Assembly (NCBI RefSeq): GCF_003264115.1
Contig: NZ_CP021912.1
Coordinates: 806,001-870,000 of the forward strand
DNA from: Erythrobacter sp. KY5
GTDB taxonomy: Bacteria > Pseudomonadota > Alphaproteobacteria > Sphingomonadales > Sphingomonadaceae
Length of the DNA stretch: 64,000 nt
Reading direction: 5' to 3'
Part shown: one piece after another, positions 43,733-52,361 of the stretch
Layout: each line of letters starts with the position of its first letter
How positions within the stretch are numbered: position 1 is the stretch's first letter
Made by a program: the position numbers and the translations under genes
The notes under the pieces: generated by a model
What the model was told of the DNA's origin: nothing
Database searches by the model: none
What the model saw: only the letters and a program-made list of their open reading frames with translations

Positions 43733-46732
43733 TCAGGTTGCAGGGGCGGTTGGCGCGTCCGCCGGATCGTCCGCCACGCTCAGCAATTCGAAAGCCAGCG
43801 ACGCCTGCGTTTCGGCATCGAGACCCATCCTGAGCGCACGTTCAAGCGCGGCGGCCTGATCGCCCAGCTGCGCCTCGCCGAACATGGCCGCTGTCCCTGC
43901 AAGCTTGTGAACCAGCCGTGCAAGCTCGTCGCGGATCTCCTCAGCTATGTTCTCACCGCCCAGCGACCCTTGTTCCAGCGCGCCGCGAACCGCTTCGATT
44001 GCCTCGCTGCGCCGCTCGGTCCAGCGCTGAATAAGGGTTGGCGAATGGCCCTGTGCGGCCTGTGATTGTGGGGGCGGTGCCGGTTGGGCCTGATCACTCG
44101 GAGCGCTTTTGCTCGGCGCAGGCGACGGGCGGGTTTCGCCCTGATCCTCAACGATGCGCGTGGGAAGCCAGCGTTGCAGTGTGCGGGCGAGATCAGCGAA
44201 GACGAGCGGCTTTGCGAGGTGCCCCTGCATCCCGGCATCGCGGGCAGCGGAAATGTCCTCCGGGAAGGCGTTTGCCGTGAGCGCGATGATCGGCAGGTCG
44301 CCCGCGCCGATACCCTCGGCCCGGATGGCGCGGGTCGCGGCATAGCCGTCGCATCCCGGCATCTGAATATCCATCAGGACGAGATCGTAATGCGCGCCTC
44401 GCATGACCGAATCGATCACCATCGCGATCGCTTCGTTTCCGTCATGTGCCAACGCCACGTTCTGCCCGCAGCGCTCAAGCATCTCCGTCACCAGCATCCG
44501 GTTCACGTCGTGATCCTCGACCAGCAGGATGCGCGAGGCTTGAGGAAGCTCAGCAGTCCTTGCCTGCGCTGGCTCGCTCAGAACCGGGATTTCCGGTTCG
44601 ACATAGTGTGCGGGAAGGATCAGGCTGAACGTCGATCCGATGCCCGTCTCGCTACAGACTTCGATTCTGCCGCCCAGCAATTCGGCAAGCTGGCGGCTTA
44701 TCGTGAGGCCAAGCCCCGTGCCGCCAAAGCGCCTTGCCGTGTCGCTCTCACCCTGTGTGAAGGGCGCAAAGATGGTCTGGACCCGCTTGGCCCCGATGCC
44801 GATGCCCGTGTCCTTCACATCGACCCGAAATTCATCCCCCTCCATGCACAGCTGCACATCGACGCTGCCCTTTTCGGTGAACTTTACCGCATTGCCGATA
44901 AGGTTGAGGACAATCTGCCGCAGGCGAAGCGCGTCGATCGCGACCCATGGGGACTGGTCAGCGTCTGTGTGATCGTCGTGAGAATTATCCAGGGCCGTGA
45001 AGTGCAATCGCAGGCCCTTGCCCTCGGCATTGGGTCGATGGAGCTGGGCACATTCGGCCAGAGTGGCGACAAGGTCGACAGGCTGGTTGTCGATCGCGAT
45101 CTGGCCGGCCTCGATCTTCGACAGGTCGAGAATGTCGTTGAGAAGCAGCATCATCGACCTGCCCGATTGTACGATCATCTCGACATGGCGGCGATTGTCA
45201 GGCTCCAGATCGCCCTGGAGCATCAGCTCCGCAAAACCGAGCACCCCGTTCATCGGGGTCCGTATCTCGTGGCTCATATTGGCGAGAAACTCGCTCTTGG
45301 CGCGCGCGGCATTTTCAGCGTGGCGGCGCGAACGGGTGAGCAGGAGCTCAAGCTCCACCCGCTCGGTCACATCGCGGGCTGAAACCACAACGCCGTCGCG
45401 CTCTCCAGTGACCGGGTCGAGCACAATCGCGCAGTCGGCCTCGATAAAGACCGGAGTGCCTTCTGCGTCGTCGAGCAACCGCCGGTAAGTGATGCGCTCC
45501 TTGTCCGATCGACCGCTCAGCAAATTGTCGAGCGCGTTCTCGATACGGTCATGCGCGTCCTCAGGTCCGCGCGCTGCAATGGGATGCCCGACCAGATCTT
45601 CAGCCGGACGGCCCATTACCTCTTCAACCGAAGGAGAGGCGTAAATGCACACGCGGTCCCGATCGAGCCGCAGAACCGCATCGGTGATGGTTTCCGCCAG
45701 CAGGCCGAGCTCGCCTCGCCCGCGTTCCAGTTCTTCCACCATCCGCTCACGGCCAGCGAGGATCGCCGCGATGGGCAGGCCGGTGAGGAAATTGGCTGCC
45801 ACGAAAGATTGCAGCACGAAAACCGCATCAAGGGCCGAGTTCGAATTGTTCACGATCGGGCCGTAGCCGACGACGGTCATCCAGCTCGCCACGACAGCGA
45901 TCATCGGGACGAACAATGCCGTGCCAATGCCGCCGCCCCTGAAAGCGACAAACAAAGTGATCGGCGGCACCATGAACAGCAGCGGATAGACGTCTTGCCG
46001 AAACACCAACCATACGGCGACCAGCGCGGCAGCGGTCAGGACAGCGCGCTTTAGCAGTGTGGCGATATTGGGGGCCGTTGCAGAGCGAACGGCATCCGCG
46101 ACGAGCAGCGCCGCCGGAACGACCAGGATCATCCCGAGAGAATCAGCGAGAAACCATGTGAGCGGCCCTACCCATATCGGCTGGCCTGCCGCAGGGATGG
46201 CAAACGCCGCAATCGCGCTCGCAGTCAACGGGCCCACGGCCCCGCCATATTGCAGAAACCGGCCGAGATGGGCGAGATTAGTCATGTCAGGCCGGGCGCC
46301 GCATTTCGCGCGTGTCAGCCCGGTCACCAGCATGATCCCGATAAGGTTGGCAACGGTGAAGACGAGCGCGCTTGAAAGCGTGAAGCCCGCGACGAAATTC
46401 GCTGTCGCGCTGGCTGCGGCGATCCCGGCATATAGCGGAAGTTCGTTGCGCGCGCGGACCAGCAGCAGCATGGCCACCGCGCAGGCATTGGGAAGCCAGA
46501 CACTCGCCAGAGCGGCATCGAAGCGTGACAGGCTTAGACAGGCAAGGCCGAGCAGCAAGAACCCGATACCCGCCAACAGGCCCGCCATGATGCTCTTGAG
46601 GTCGACGGTGCCCACCGCCAGCAGGCTGCCAAAGGTGGTTGCCGCCGCCATATCGCCGTCGACCGGCCTCTTCGCCGCGGGGAACGAGGGGGCGCCGACA
46701 GCCATTGTCCGGGGAGCGGTGCGATCATTCAT
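43733..46732 (-). CDS. Membrane hybrid sensor histidine kinase (MASE1-PAS-HisKA-HATPase-REC-HPt)
   Basis: About 999 residues from ATG 46732. Order: cytoplasmic tail, a MASE1-type sensory membrane domain of roughly eight helices (~45-330), a PAS domain (~345-470), HisKA with phospho-His488 in NMSHEIRTPMNG, HATPase with VLNLIGNAVKF, DTGIGIG and GGTGLGL, a receiver with Asp788 in VLMDIQMPG, a Pro/Gln linker, and an HPt with His942 in LVHKLAGTA. All phosphorelay residues are present, so it can pass phosphate to an external response regulator, which is not encoded beside it. It diverges from tonB. Confidence 0.92.
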   Translation of the reverse strand: MNDRTAPRTMAVGAPSFPAAKRPVDGDMAAATTFGSLLAVGTVDLKSIMAGLLAGIGFLLLGLACLSLSRFDAALASVWLPNACAVAMLLLVRARNELPLYAGIAAASATANFVAGFTLSSALVFTVANLIGIMLVTGLTRAKCGARPDMTNLAHLGRFLQYGGAVGPLTASAIAAFAIPAAGQPIWVGPLTWFLADSLGMILVVPAALLVADAVRSATAPNIATLLKRAVLTAAALVAVWLVFRQDVYPLLFMVPPITLFVAFRGGGIGTALFVPMIAVVASWMTVVGYGPIVNNSNSALDAVFVLQSFVAANFLTGLPIAAILAGRERMVEELERGRGELGLLAETITDAVLRLDRDRVCIYASPSVEEVMGRPAEDLVGHPIAARGPEDAHDRIENALDNLLSGRSDKERITYRRLLDDAEGTPVFIEADCAIVLDPVTGERDGVVVSARDVTERVELELLLTRSRRHAENAARAKSEFLANMSHEIRTPMNGVLGFAELMLQGDLEPDNRRHVEMIVQSGRSMMLLLNDILDLSKIEAGQIAIDNQPVDLVATLAECAQLHRPNAEGKGLRLHFTALDNSHDDHTDADQSPWVAIDALRLRQIVLNLIGNAVKFTEKGSVDVQLCMEGDEFRVDVKDTGIGIGAKRVQTIFAPFTQGESDTARRFGGTGLGLTISRQLAELLGGRIEVCSETGIGSTFSLILPAHYVEPEIPVLSEPAQARTAELPQASRILLVEDHDVNRMLVTEMLERCGQNVALAHDGNEAIAMVIDSVMRGAHYDLVLMDIQMPGCDGYAATRAIRAEGIGAGDLPIIALTANAFPEDISAARDAGMQGHLAKPLVFADLARTLQRWLPTRIVEDQGETRPSPAPSKSAPSDQAQPAPPPQSQAAQGHSPTLIQRWTERRSEAIEAVRGALEQGSLGGENIAEEIRDELARLVHKLAGTAAMFGEAQLGDQAAALERALRMGLDAETQASLAFELLSVADDPADAPTAPAT

Positions 46733-47079
46733 GGGAAGACTGCCCGCGCGCAATGGATTGCCCTTGCCGGGTTTATCGCGGCCTTTCGCGTTCGCCTGAC
46801 CGCCAGGTGATCTCGCAAGCGAAGTTGGCGAGCCCGTTCACAGGAACATGGAACCATGCGCATTTGGTATGCGTTGGCTGATGAGCTACAGGGGCGCTGT
46901 AAGCACCTGCTTTGGTTGAAAGTGTTTTGCGTATGCATCTTCACGTTTGCGTAGCCCTGAATTACTCAACTCAAGTCGTTCCAACCTCCCCAAGACGTCC
47001 GAACCCGAAGCGTTTCGTAACCCCGAAGTGTTCTTCAACCGCTTGGTCCCGGCTCACTTTGCAACCTGTCACAGGATAG
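46733..47079 (+). other. 347-bp divergent intergenic region (kinase and tonB)
   Basis: Besides the EcfG-type promoter listed separately, I see only short, poorly coding frames here: a possible 12-codon ATG frame at 46883 and a 46-codon frame at 46932, neither with a ribosome site. The ~200 bp after the promoter would be a long 5' leader for tonB, or could give a small RNA. Confidence 0.5.
46850..46875 (+). promoter_or_regulatory. EcfG-type (general stress sigma factor) promoter
   Basis: GGAACC (46850-46855), 16 bases, then CGTT (46872-46875) is an exact match to the alphaproteobacterial EcfG promoter consensus. It points toward tonB, whose start is about 200 bp downstream. Confidence 0.55.
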
Positions 47080-47802
47080 ATGACAAAAAGACCCGCTCGC
47101 TATCAGGGAAAACCGAAGGGCCCGCGCTGGCCGCTGCTGGTGGGCATTGTGCTGTTCCACATCGCAGCGCTCTATGCCCTTTCGCGCTTCCTAGCCCCTG
47201 AGTTCACCGCTTCGGTCGAACGCGAGGTGGTCAATGCCTTCACCGTGGTCGTCACCGTTCCCCAGGACGAGCCCGAGCTTGAACCGGAACCCGATGAAGG
47301 GGCTGCGGGCGCTCCGGGAGAGGATGCAGTTCCAGAACCGGTGACCGCCCCCACCACGCCGATCCGCCGCAATCCTGAGGATCGGCCCGAGGCCTCTTCA
47401 ACCGGCGATGCGAGCCGTTCGGGCGCGCGTGAGGCCGGTGACGGGACCGGGGCTGAGGGCGATGGGCTTGGAACCGGCAGCGGCAATGATGGCAGCGGGC
47501 AAGGGAACGCAGCGCAAGGGCCGAGCGTCGCGTCAGGCAGGCTCGATCCGAGGCGCGATTTTCCCGTGCCCGAAGGTGGACGAGCAGCGCGCTTCGGCAC
47601 TTCGGTGACAGTTGTCTTTACCGTCACCACCGATGGCCGCGCGCGCAATTGTTCGGTCGCACGCACCAGCGCCGATGCCGAAACCACGGCGCTTGTCTGC
47701 GGCCTCGTGATCGAGAAGATCCGCTTCAATCCGGCCCACGACCGCGCGGGCAATCCGGTCGAGGCACGTTATGGCTACCGCGTCGATTTCCGGGAACGGT
47801 AA
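47080..47802 (+). CDS. TonB-family energy transducer
   Basis: A 240-residue protein with one N-terminal transmembrane helix (WPLLVGIVLFHIAALYALS), a long linker rich in Pro, Glu and Gly (~65-150), and a C-terminal TonB-type beta-alpha-beta domain (~165-240) containing TVVFTVTTDGRARNCSVARTS and the closing RYGYRVDFRER. It spans the periplasm and powers TonB-dependent receptors using the proton motive force; the Oar-like receptor at 40.2 kb is a candidate client. No exbB/exbD lie next to it. The linker is Glu-rich rather than the Lys/Pro-rich type of E. coli TonB. Confidence 0.85.
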   Translation: MTKRPARYQGKPKGPRWPLLVGIVLFHIAALYALSRFLAPEFTASVEREVVNAFTVVVTVPQDEPELEPEPDEGAAGAPGEDAVPEPVTAPTTPIRRNPEDRPEASSTGDASRSGAREAGDGTGAEGDGLGTGSGNDGSGQGNAAQGPSVASGRLDPRRDFPVPEGGRAARFGTSVTVVFTVTTDGRARNCSVARTSADAETTALVCGLVIEKIRFNPAHDRAGNPVEARYGYRVDFRER

Positions 47803-47829
47803 AGCGCCACGCCCCGACTTTGCTGACTA

Positions 47830-50415
47830 TCAATCAATAAGGGTGGTCAGCGCCAGCTCAATTTCCTCAAGGCCATAAGGTTTCTGGATCACACCTTGCG
47901 CGCCCAGATTGCCGATCTTGTCGTCGATCTCGGAATAGCCGGTGGCGATCACGAACGGGATGTTTCGCGCCCGCAATTCTTCCGAGATGGCGAGGCTCGA
48001 TTCGGTTCCGAGATTGAAATCGAGAATGGCAAACTGGGGCGGCTCGCTGCGGATCGACTCCAGCGTGCCTGCTACAGTGCTTTGTACATCGATATCCTCA
48101 ACCCCCAGGAGCCGCAGGTTGTCCTCGGTGCCCAGCGCGATGATCATGTTGTCTTCGACCAACAGCACGCGATCGGGCAGCGATCTCTTCGGTGGGTCGC
48201 CTGCATTCGAGTTCGAAGCGCCACCTGCACCGGCGGCTTGCCTGACCGATTTGCCGGCCTTCGCTGCGTCTTGAGGCAGCGGTAGTACTTCGCCGATGAA
48301 GCGAGCGGGAATGACGAAATCTGCCTCAACCCCGCCAAGGGTAAAGCGTAGATCGGCCTCGCCGCTCAACTCAAACGGGATCGAGCGTTCGATGATGATG
48401 GACCCGAAGCTTCGCCGTTTAGGCGGCTTGACCGGTGGACCACCGTCCTCGCGCCAGCCCAGTTTGAGAGCGCCCGAACTCGACAGGGTAATCGACACGT
48501 CGATACGGCCCGTCTCATTCGACAAGGCGCCATATTTGACCGAGTTCGTCACCAGTTCGTGCAGGACAAGCGCGAGCACGGTGTAGGCTTCGGGCGTTAC
48601 GAGAACGTCGGCCCCGATCAGGCGATAGCGATTTTCGCTGCCCGCTGCGTAAGCGGCAAACTCGCTTTCGACCAGTGTGGAGAGCGGAGCGGGAGCCCAG
48701 TTCTCGCGCGTTATGTTGTCGTGCGCGCTTGCGAGCGCAGCGATGCGACCGCCGATAATGCCAGCGAAATCGGTCACATCGCGCGCCGCGCCTTTCGATT
48801 GCTGGACGAGGCTGGAGATGAGGTTCAGGATGTTGCGGACGCGGTGGTTGAGCTCCGCGATCAGCAGCTCCTGCTGCTCCTGCGATTTCTTGCGTTCGCG
48901 CGCGATCTCGTCGGTCATGCGCAGCACGACTTCGAGCAATGTTACCCTCAGGCCTTCTGCAATCTGCAGCTCATCCTCTGACCATTCCTCGCTCTGCCCC
49001 TCGACCGTCTGTTCCCACGCATCGAAGCTGCCGCGCGGTTGCAGGCGTTCGCCAGGGGAAGCCACGGCTTTCTCTGGGTCGCCAGCCCATGTGACCTGTT
49101 GGATCAAGGGTCGGCGCCAAAGCACCAGATAATCGCGCGGGCTGCGCGAAATGGGCAGGGCGAGCGCCCCTGCCGCGACATCCTTGAAAGCGATGGCTTG
49201 CGGAATTTGCGCCTGGATCGCCGAAGTCGAGAAGGTTTCGCTGATCGGCATGCTGCCCAGTATCGGCGAGATCGCGAGGAAATGCTCTTTTGTCGGCGCA
49301 ACTCCGCTGGTGGTATAGTTTTCGTCCATCAGGATCGAAATTCCGTCGTGCCTGATCAGATCCTTGAGCAGTTTCTCCAGCATCGGAAGGTGTTCGGACA
49401 GTTTCGCTCCGCCAGCCAGTCGCACCATCAGCTGATCGTGCAGGGCGCGGCCACGACTGCGCAATTCTTCCGAGCGGTCGATCAGCAACCGGTCGAGCAT
49501 CAGCGAGAACATCTGGCTGAACATCTCGGCCACTGTGCGCAGCGAGTAGGCGGGCAGGCGCGGCTCGTAATGGTGGCACGAAATCAGGCCCCAAAGCTCA
49601 CCGTGACGCACGATCGCGATGGTCAGCGATGCCTTTACGCCCATGTTGCGCATATACTGGACGTGCACTTCGGCCGGTGCGCGAAGCACGCTCATCGACA
49701 TGTCGAGCGCTTCGCCTTTCACCGAGAGGTGCGGCTCGATAAGGACCGGCGGCACGTCCATATCCTCGATCACGCGGAACCGGTTGCGGCGGAACAGGGC
49801 GCGCGCCTGCTGCGGAATGTCGGCGCGCGGGTAACGCATGCCGAGATAGGGCTGAAGGTCCTCGCGCCGCTCTTCGGCCACGACTTCGCCGCTTTCGTCA
49901 GGGTGGAACTTGTAGATCATCACCCGGTCATAACCGAGCATCTGCCTCACAATCTGAGCGGTTTTACGGCACAATGTGTCGAGGTCGCGGATCGGCTCCA
50001 GCTGGGCGAGCGCCGGGCCTGTCAGCATCAGGTGATCGGCATATCCGCTTGCATCGTGCGGCTCGAATTCGAGCACATATTTACCGTCGCTGCAGTGCAG
50101 GGCGCAATCGAACAGGTCCGCGCCCTCAGTGAGCTTTAAGCCGAACAAACGTTCAACCGCATCGGCTCCTTCGAGGCGCGATGCGGCCTCGCGCAGGGCC
50201 TTGAGCGCGGCGGGTTTGATCAGGTCGTCAAGCTTCGTTCCCGGTTCAGGCAGGGCATCGATCGCCAACAGCTTCGCGCAATTGACCGAACGCTGCGAGA
50301 TAACCCATTCCGAATTGGTCACCAGCATCGCGCCGAACGACTGGACCGCGGCGATATGATGAATCGGTTCGCGGTCGCATTCGGTCAGCGTCTTGGGGTC
50401 GTATGATATGTTCAT
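47830..50415 (-). CDS. bphP: Bacteriophytochrome with HWE kinase and receiver domain
   Basis: An 861-residue red/far-red light sensor. The biliverdin-binding Cys13 (LTECDREPIHHI) precedes the PAS-GAF-PHY core: GAF motif PRADIP (196-201, Asp199), HVQYMRNMG with His251 and CHH at 280-282, and the PHY tongue PRGSF (460-464). The C-terminal half is an HWE-type kinase: phospho-His524 in ELNHRVRN, Asn624 in HELVTNS and the W-x-E of LGWRED (654-656). A receiver domain with Asp799 in ILDFNLG ends the protein. The usual SDIP Ser is Ala here. It overlaps bphO by four bases. Confidence 0.95.
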   Translation of the reverse strand: MNISYDPKTLTECDREPIHHIAAVQSFGAMLVTNSEWVISQRSVNCAKLLAIDALPEPGTKLDDLIKPAALKALREAASRLEGADAVERLFGLKLTEGADLFDCALHCSDGKYVLEFEPHDASGYADHLMLTGPALAQLEPIRDLDTLCRKTAQIVRQMLGYDRVMIYKFHPDESGEVVAEERREDLQPYLGMRYPRADIPQQARALFRRNRFRVIEDMDVPPVLIEPHLSVKGEALDMSMSVLRAPAEVHVQYMRNMGVKASLTIAIVRHGELWGLISCHHYEPRLPAYSLRTVAEMFSQMFSLMLDRLLIDRSEELRSRGRALHDQLMVRLAGGAKLSEHLPMLEKLLKDLIRHDGISILMDENYTTSGVAPTKEHFLAISPILGSMPISETFSTSAIQAQIPQAIAFKDVAAGALALPISRSPRDYLVLWRRPLIQQVTWAGDPEKAVASPGERLQPRGSFDAWEQTVEGQSEEWSEDELQIAEGLRVTLLEVVLRMTDEIARERKKSQEQQELLIAELNHRVRNILNLISSLVQQSKGAARDVTDFAGIIGGRIAALASAHDNITRENWAPAPLSTLVESEFAAYAAGSENRYRLIGADVLVTPEAYTVLALVLHELVTNSVKYGALSNETGRIDVSITLSSSGALKLGWREDGGPPVKPPKRRSFGSIIIERSIPFELSGEADLRFTLGGVEADFVIPARFIGEVLPLPQDAAKAGKSVRQAAGAGGASNSNAGDPPKRSLPDRVLLVEDNMIIALGTEDNLRLLGVEDIDVQSTVAGTLESIRSEPPQFAILDFNLGTESSLAISEELRARNIPFVIATGYSEIDDKIGNLGAQGVIQKPYGLEEIELALTTLID

Positions 50416-51098
50416 GAAGCTTTCGCCGCCAGCACTTGCGCTGGCTTTGTGTGGTCCCGATGCGGGGTCACCACACAGAGGAAATGGTCGAAGACCGACT
50501 GCGCGGCGGCGCTAGCTGCCTGCACTTCGGCAGGGTCGGCGGGACGTTCGATCCGGCGACGCAGCGACTTCCAGAAAGTCAGCATCGCATCATCGCCAAG
50601 AAAGGCATGCGGCCAGGTCGCCGCGTCGCCTGAACCTTTGCGCATTTCAGCAAGGATCGCGCGGTTGCCGAGCGAGGAGCCTGCCAGAACCCAAGCCGCG
50701 CCTAGCGCTGCCGATGCGAGCGAGTCATCGTCCGCCGCGCTAGCCATGGTGAAGCTGGTCGCGGGCGAGGGCAGGTCATGCCCAAGCGCTGCGAGGTCTT
50801 GCGCGATGCGCGGCGTTTGTGCCGGTGGCAGAGAATCTGTCGGTGCGTTCTGGTCCAGCCATGCTTCGACCGGGCGACGCGCCGCATATTGCAGGCTGAG
50901 AAACCGGGCGTAATCTTCGCGCGAAGTCCAGCCTGCGACTTCGTGCATGGTCATGTCGAGCTGATCGTGCAATCGCGCGGTTTCGCTGCGCAGTGCGGCT
51001 CGCAAATCTGGTGCAGCTACTAACAAAATATCAGGACCCCGCGAAATTCGGGCCACAAGCACAGCGAACCCTGCGCCATGCTTGCGCCAAGAGTGCAC
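50412..51098 (-). CDS. bphO: Heme oxygenase for biliverdin synthesis (BphO)
   Basis: A heme oxygenase that opens heme to biliverdin, the chromophore of the adjacent phytochrome. The proximal His44 lies in ARLHDQLD and the distal-helix Gly-rich segment GAAWVLAGSSLGNRAIL is intact. ORF limits give 228 residues from a GTG at 51098; a shorter form starting near the TTG codons before AAPDLRAALRS is equally possible, so the N-terminus is uncertain. ATGA overlap with bphP shows a two-gene operon, bphO first, which ensures chromophore supply during sensor synthesis. Confidence 0.9.
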   Translation of the reverse strand: MHSWRKHGAGFAVLVARISRGPDILLVAAPDLRAALRSETARLHDQLDMTMHEVAGWTSREDYARFLSLQYAARRPVEAWLDQNAPTDSLPPAQTPRIAQDLAALGHDLPSPATSFTMASAADDDSLASAALGAAWVLAGSSLGNRAILAEMRKGSGDAATWPHAFLGDDAMLTFWKSLRRRIERPADPAEVQAASAAAQSVFDHFLCVVTPHRDHTKPAQVLAAKAS

Positions 51099-51220
51099 GA
51101 TCCCACCTGTGCGACCCAGCGGCTTATGACATTTGCCCTGTCGGTTGACAAGGGCACTGAAAAAGCTGCCATTTTACCGGTATAGCGGCAACCGGAAATG
51201 CCTCGGATTTGGCTTAAGTT

Positions 51221-51523
51221 TCAGCTCTTTTCGAGCAAGCGGCCACCATGCTTGCGAACCGCCCTTTCCAGAGTGCCGCGCAAGAAACCCAGGATCGCAG
51301 GCAGATCGAGGTCGATCGTCACCGAGTCTTCGGCGATGTCGATGCCGCCTTCGATCTGCTGTCCTGCGGCCACGATGAACAGGTCCATCCGGTCCTCATG
51401 CGGCCAGCTTATATCGACCGTTGCCATTCCGGGAGGAAAGTAGCTGCCGATTTCGTGGCCGTGCTTGTGCATCCGCCGACGCACCTCTTCCTTGCCGAGC
51501 GAATGGGGAAGCGAGACGCGCAT
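51221..51523 (-). CDS. Polyhydroxyalkanoic acid granule-region protein (PHA_gran_rgn family)
   Basis: A 100-residue protein starting MRVSLPHSLGKEEVRRRM, the family's conserved N-terminus, with a charged helical C-terminus. The function is undefined; members are found with PHA synthesis and membrane-stress loci. Its ATG overlaps the stop of the xpaC-like gene (TAATG), so it is the last gene of the telA-xpaC operon. I see no PHA synthase or phasin in the window, so the granule link should be treated as family annotation only. Confidence 0.85.
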   Translation of the reverse strand: MRVSLPHSLGKEEVRRRMHKHGHEIGSYFPPGMATVDISWPHEDRMDLFIVAAGQQIEGGIDIAEDSVTIDLDLPAILGFLRGTLERAVRKHGGRLLEKS

Positions 51524-52347
51524 TACCGGGGCTCCTTCGCCTTTTCGGGGGCAGCGGCGAAATCGGGAAGCGGAACGCCTGATCCTTGCTCGCTTTGCTG
51601 GCCCGTCATATCGGCCAGCAATTCATCGCCGCCATAACGATATTCGAGATAACGCGACTTCACCGCAAGATCGTCAAGCGCCCCCTCGGCCAGCTTGCGC
51701 GTTACCCGGTCGACTTCGCCAGACAATTTGGTGAGACTGGTGACAAGGCGTGCATCAGCGGTCCCGCCCGCATGTTCCTCATTGCGCAAATGCGCCGGGA
51801 TCTTGCGGTAATTGTCGATAGTCTCCGGGATATATTCGCCGACCAGTTCGCGAACCTCGTTCATGGCAGGGTGCCCGGTATCGAGCGTTTCGAGCTGCAC
51901 GCCAAGCGCATCGAGCTGCACGCCCAACTGGTCGACGATTGCGACGGCGGGCGCTGGCAGCGATGCGCGCTGCGCTTCCAGCCAAAGCTCGGTCCGGGCG
52001 ACCATCTGCTTGGGATTGCCTTTGCCAAGTTCGGGCCGCTTGGGCACTTTCACCTTGGGGAAATTGCCGAAGACAAAAGCGGCTGCCATCACCGCGAGCG
52101 CGACCATCATCACGCCCGTAAAACCGATCCCGTTCAGGACCACACCAGCGATCGAAGCGCTGATAAAGATCGTGAGGATCGCGCCAGCGAAATACTTCGC
52201 CCGCTTGATCCAGTTCTTGCGCCGCGCCGCGCCCGAACCCGCCCAGTTGGGTGGGCCGGGACGATGTGTGCCGCCCTGCTGCTGGGTGACCAGCGAACGC
52301 TTGGCGGCGCTCATGATCTGTTCGGAATCGCGGGTGGTGTCGTTCAC
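51523..52347 (-). CDS. XpaC-like 5-bromo-4-chloroindolyl phosphate hydrolysis protein
   Basis: A 274-residue protein with a basic N-terminus (KRAKY near residue 48), two hydrophobic helices (ILTIFISASIAGVVLNG and MVALAVMAAAFVFG, ~55-95), then a long helical C-terminal region. Despite the historical name it is not a proven phosphatase; XpaC and TelA proteins are normally neighbours in loci linked to toxic-anion and membrane stress. It sits between telA and the PHA-region gene on the same strand, with one-base overlap downstream. Confidence 0.82.
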   Translation of the reverse strand: MNDTTRDSEQIMSAAKRSLVTQQQGGTHRPGPPNWAGSGAARRKNWIKRAKYFAGAILTIFISASIAGVVLNGIGFTGVMMVALAVMAAAFVFGNFPKVKVPKRPELGKGNPKQMVARTELWLEAQRASLPAPAVAIVDQLGVQLDALGVQLETLDTGHPAMNEVRELVGEYIPETIDNYRKIPAHLRNEEHAGGTADARLVTSLTKLSGEVDRVTRKLAEGALDDLAVKSRYLEYRYGGDELLADMTGQQSEQGSGVPLPDFAAAPEKAKEPR

Positions 52348-52361
52348 TTGGGTTCCCGTCC

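Noticed and set aside
46883-47072. Short ATG frames in the leader before tonB
   Set aside because: They lack ribosome sites and conserved-looking sequence, so they are not reported as genes.
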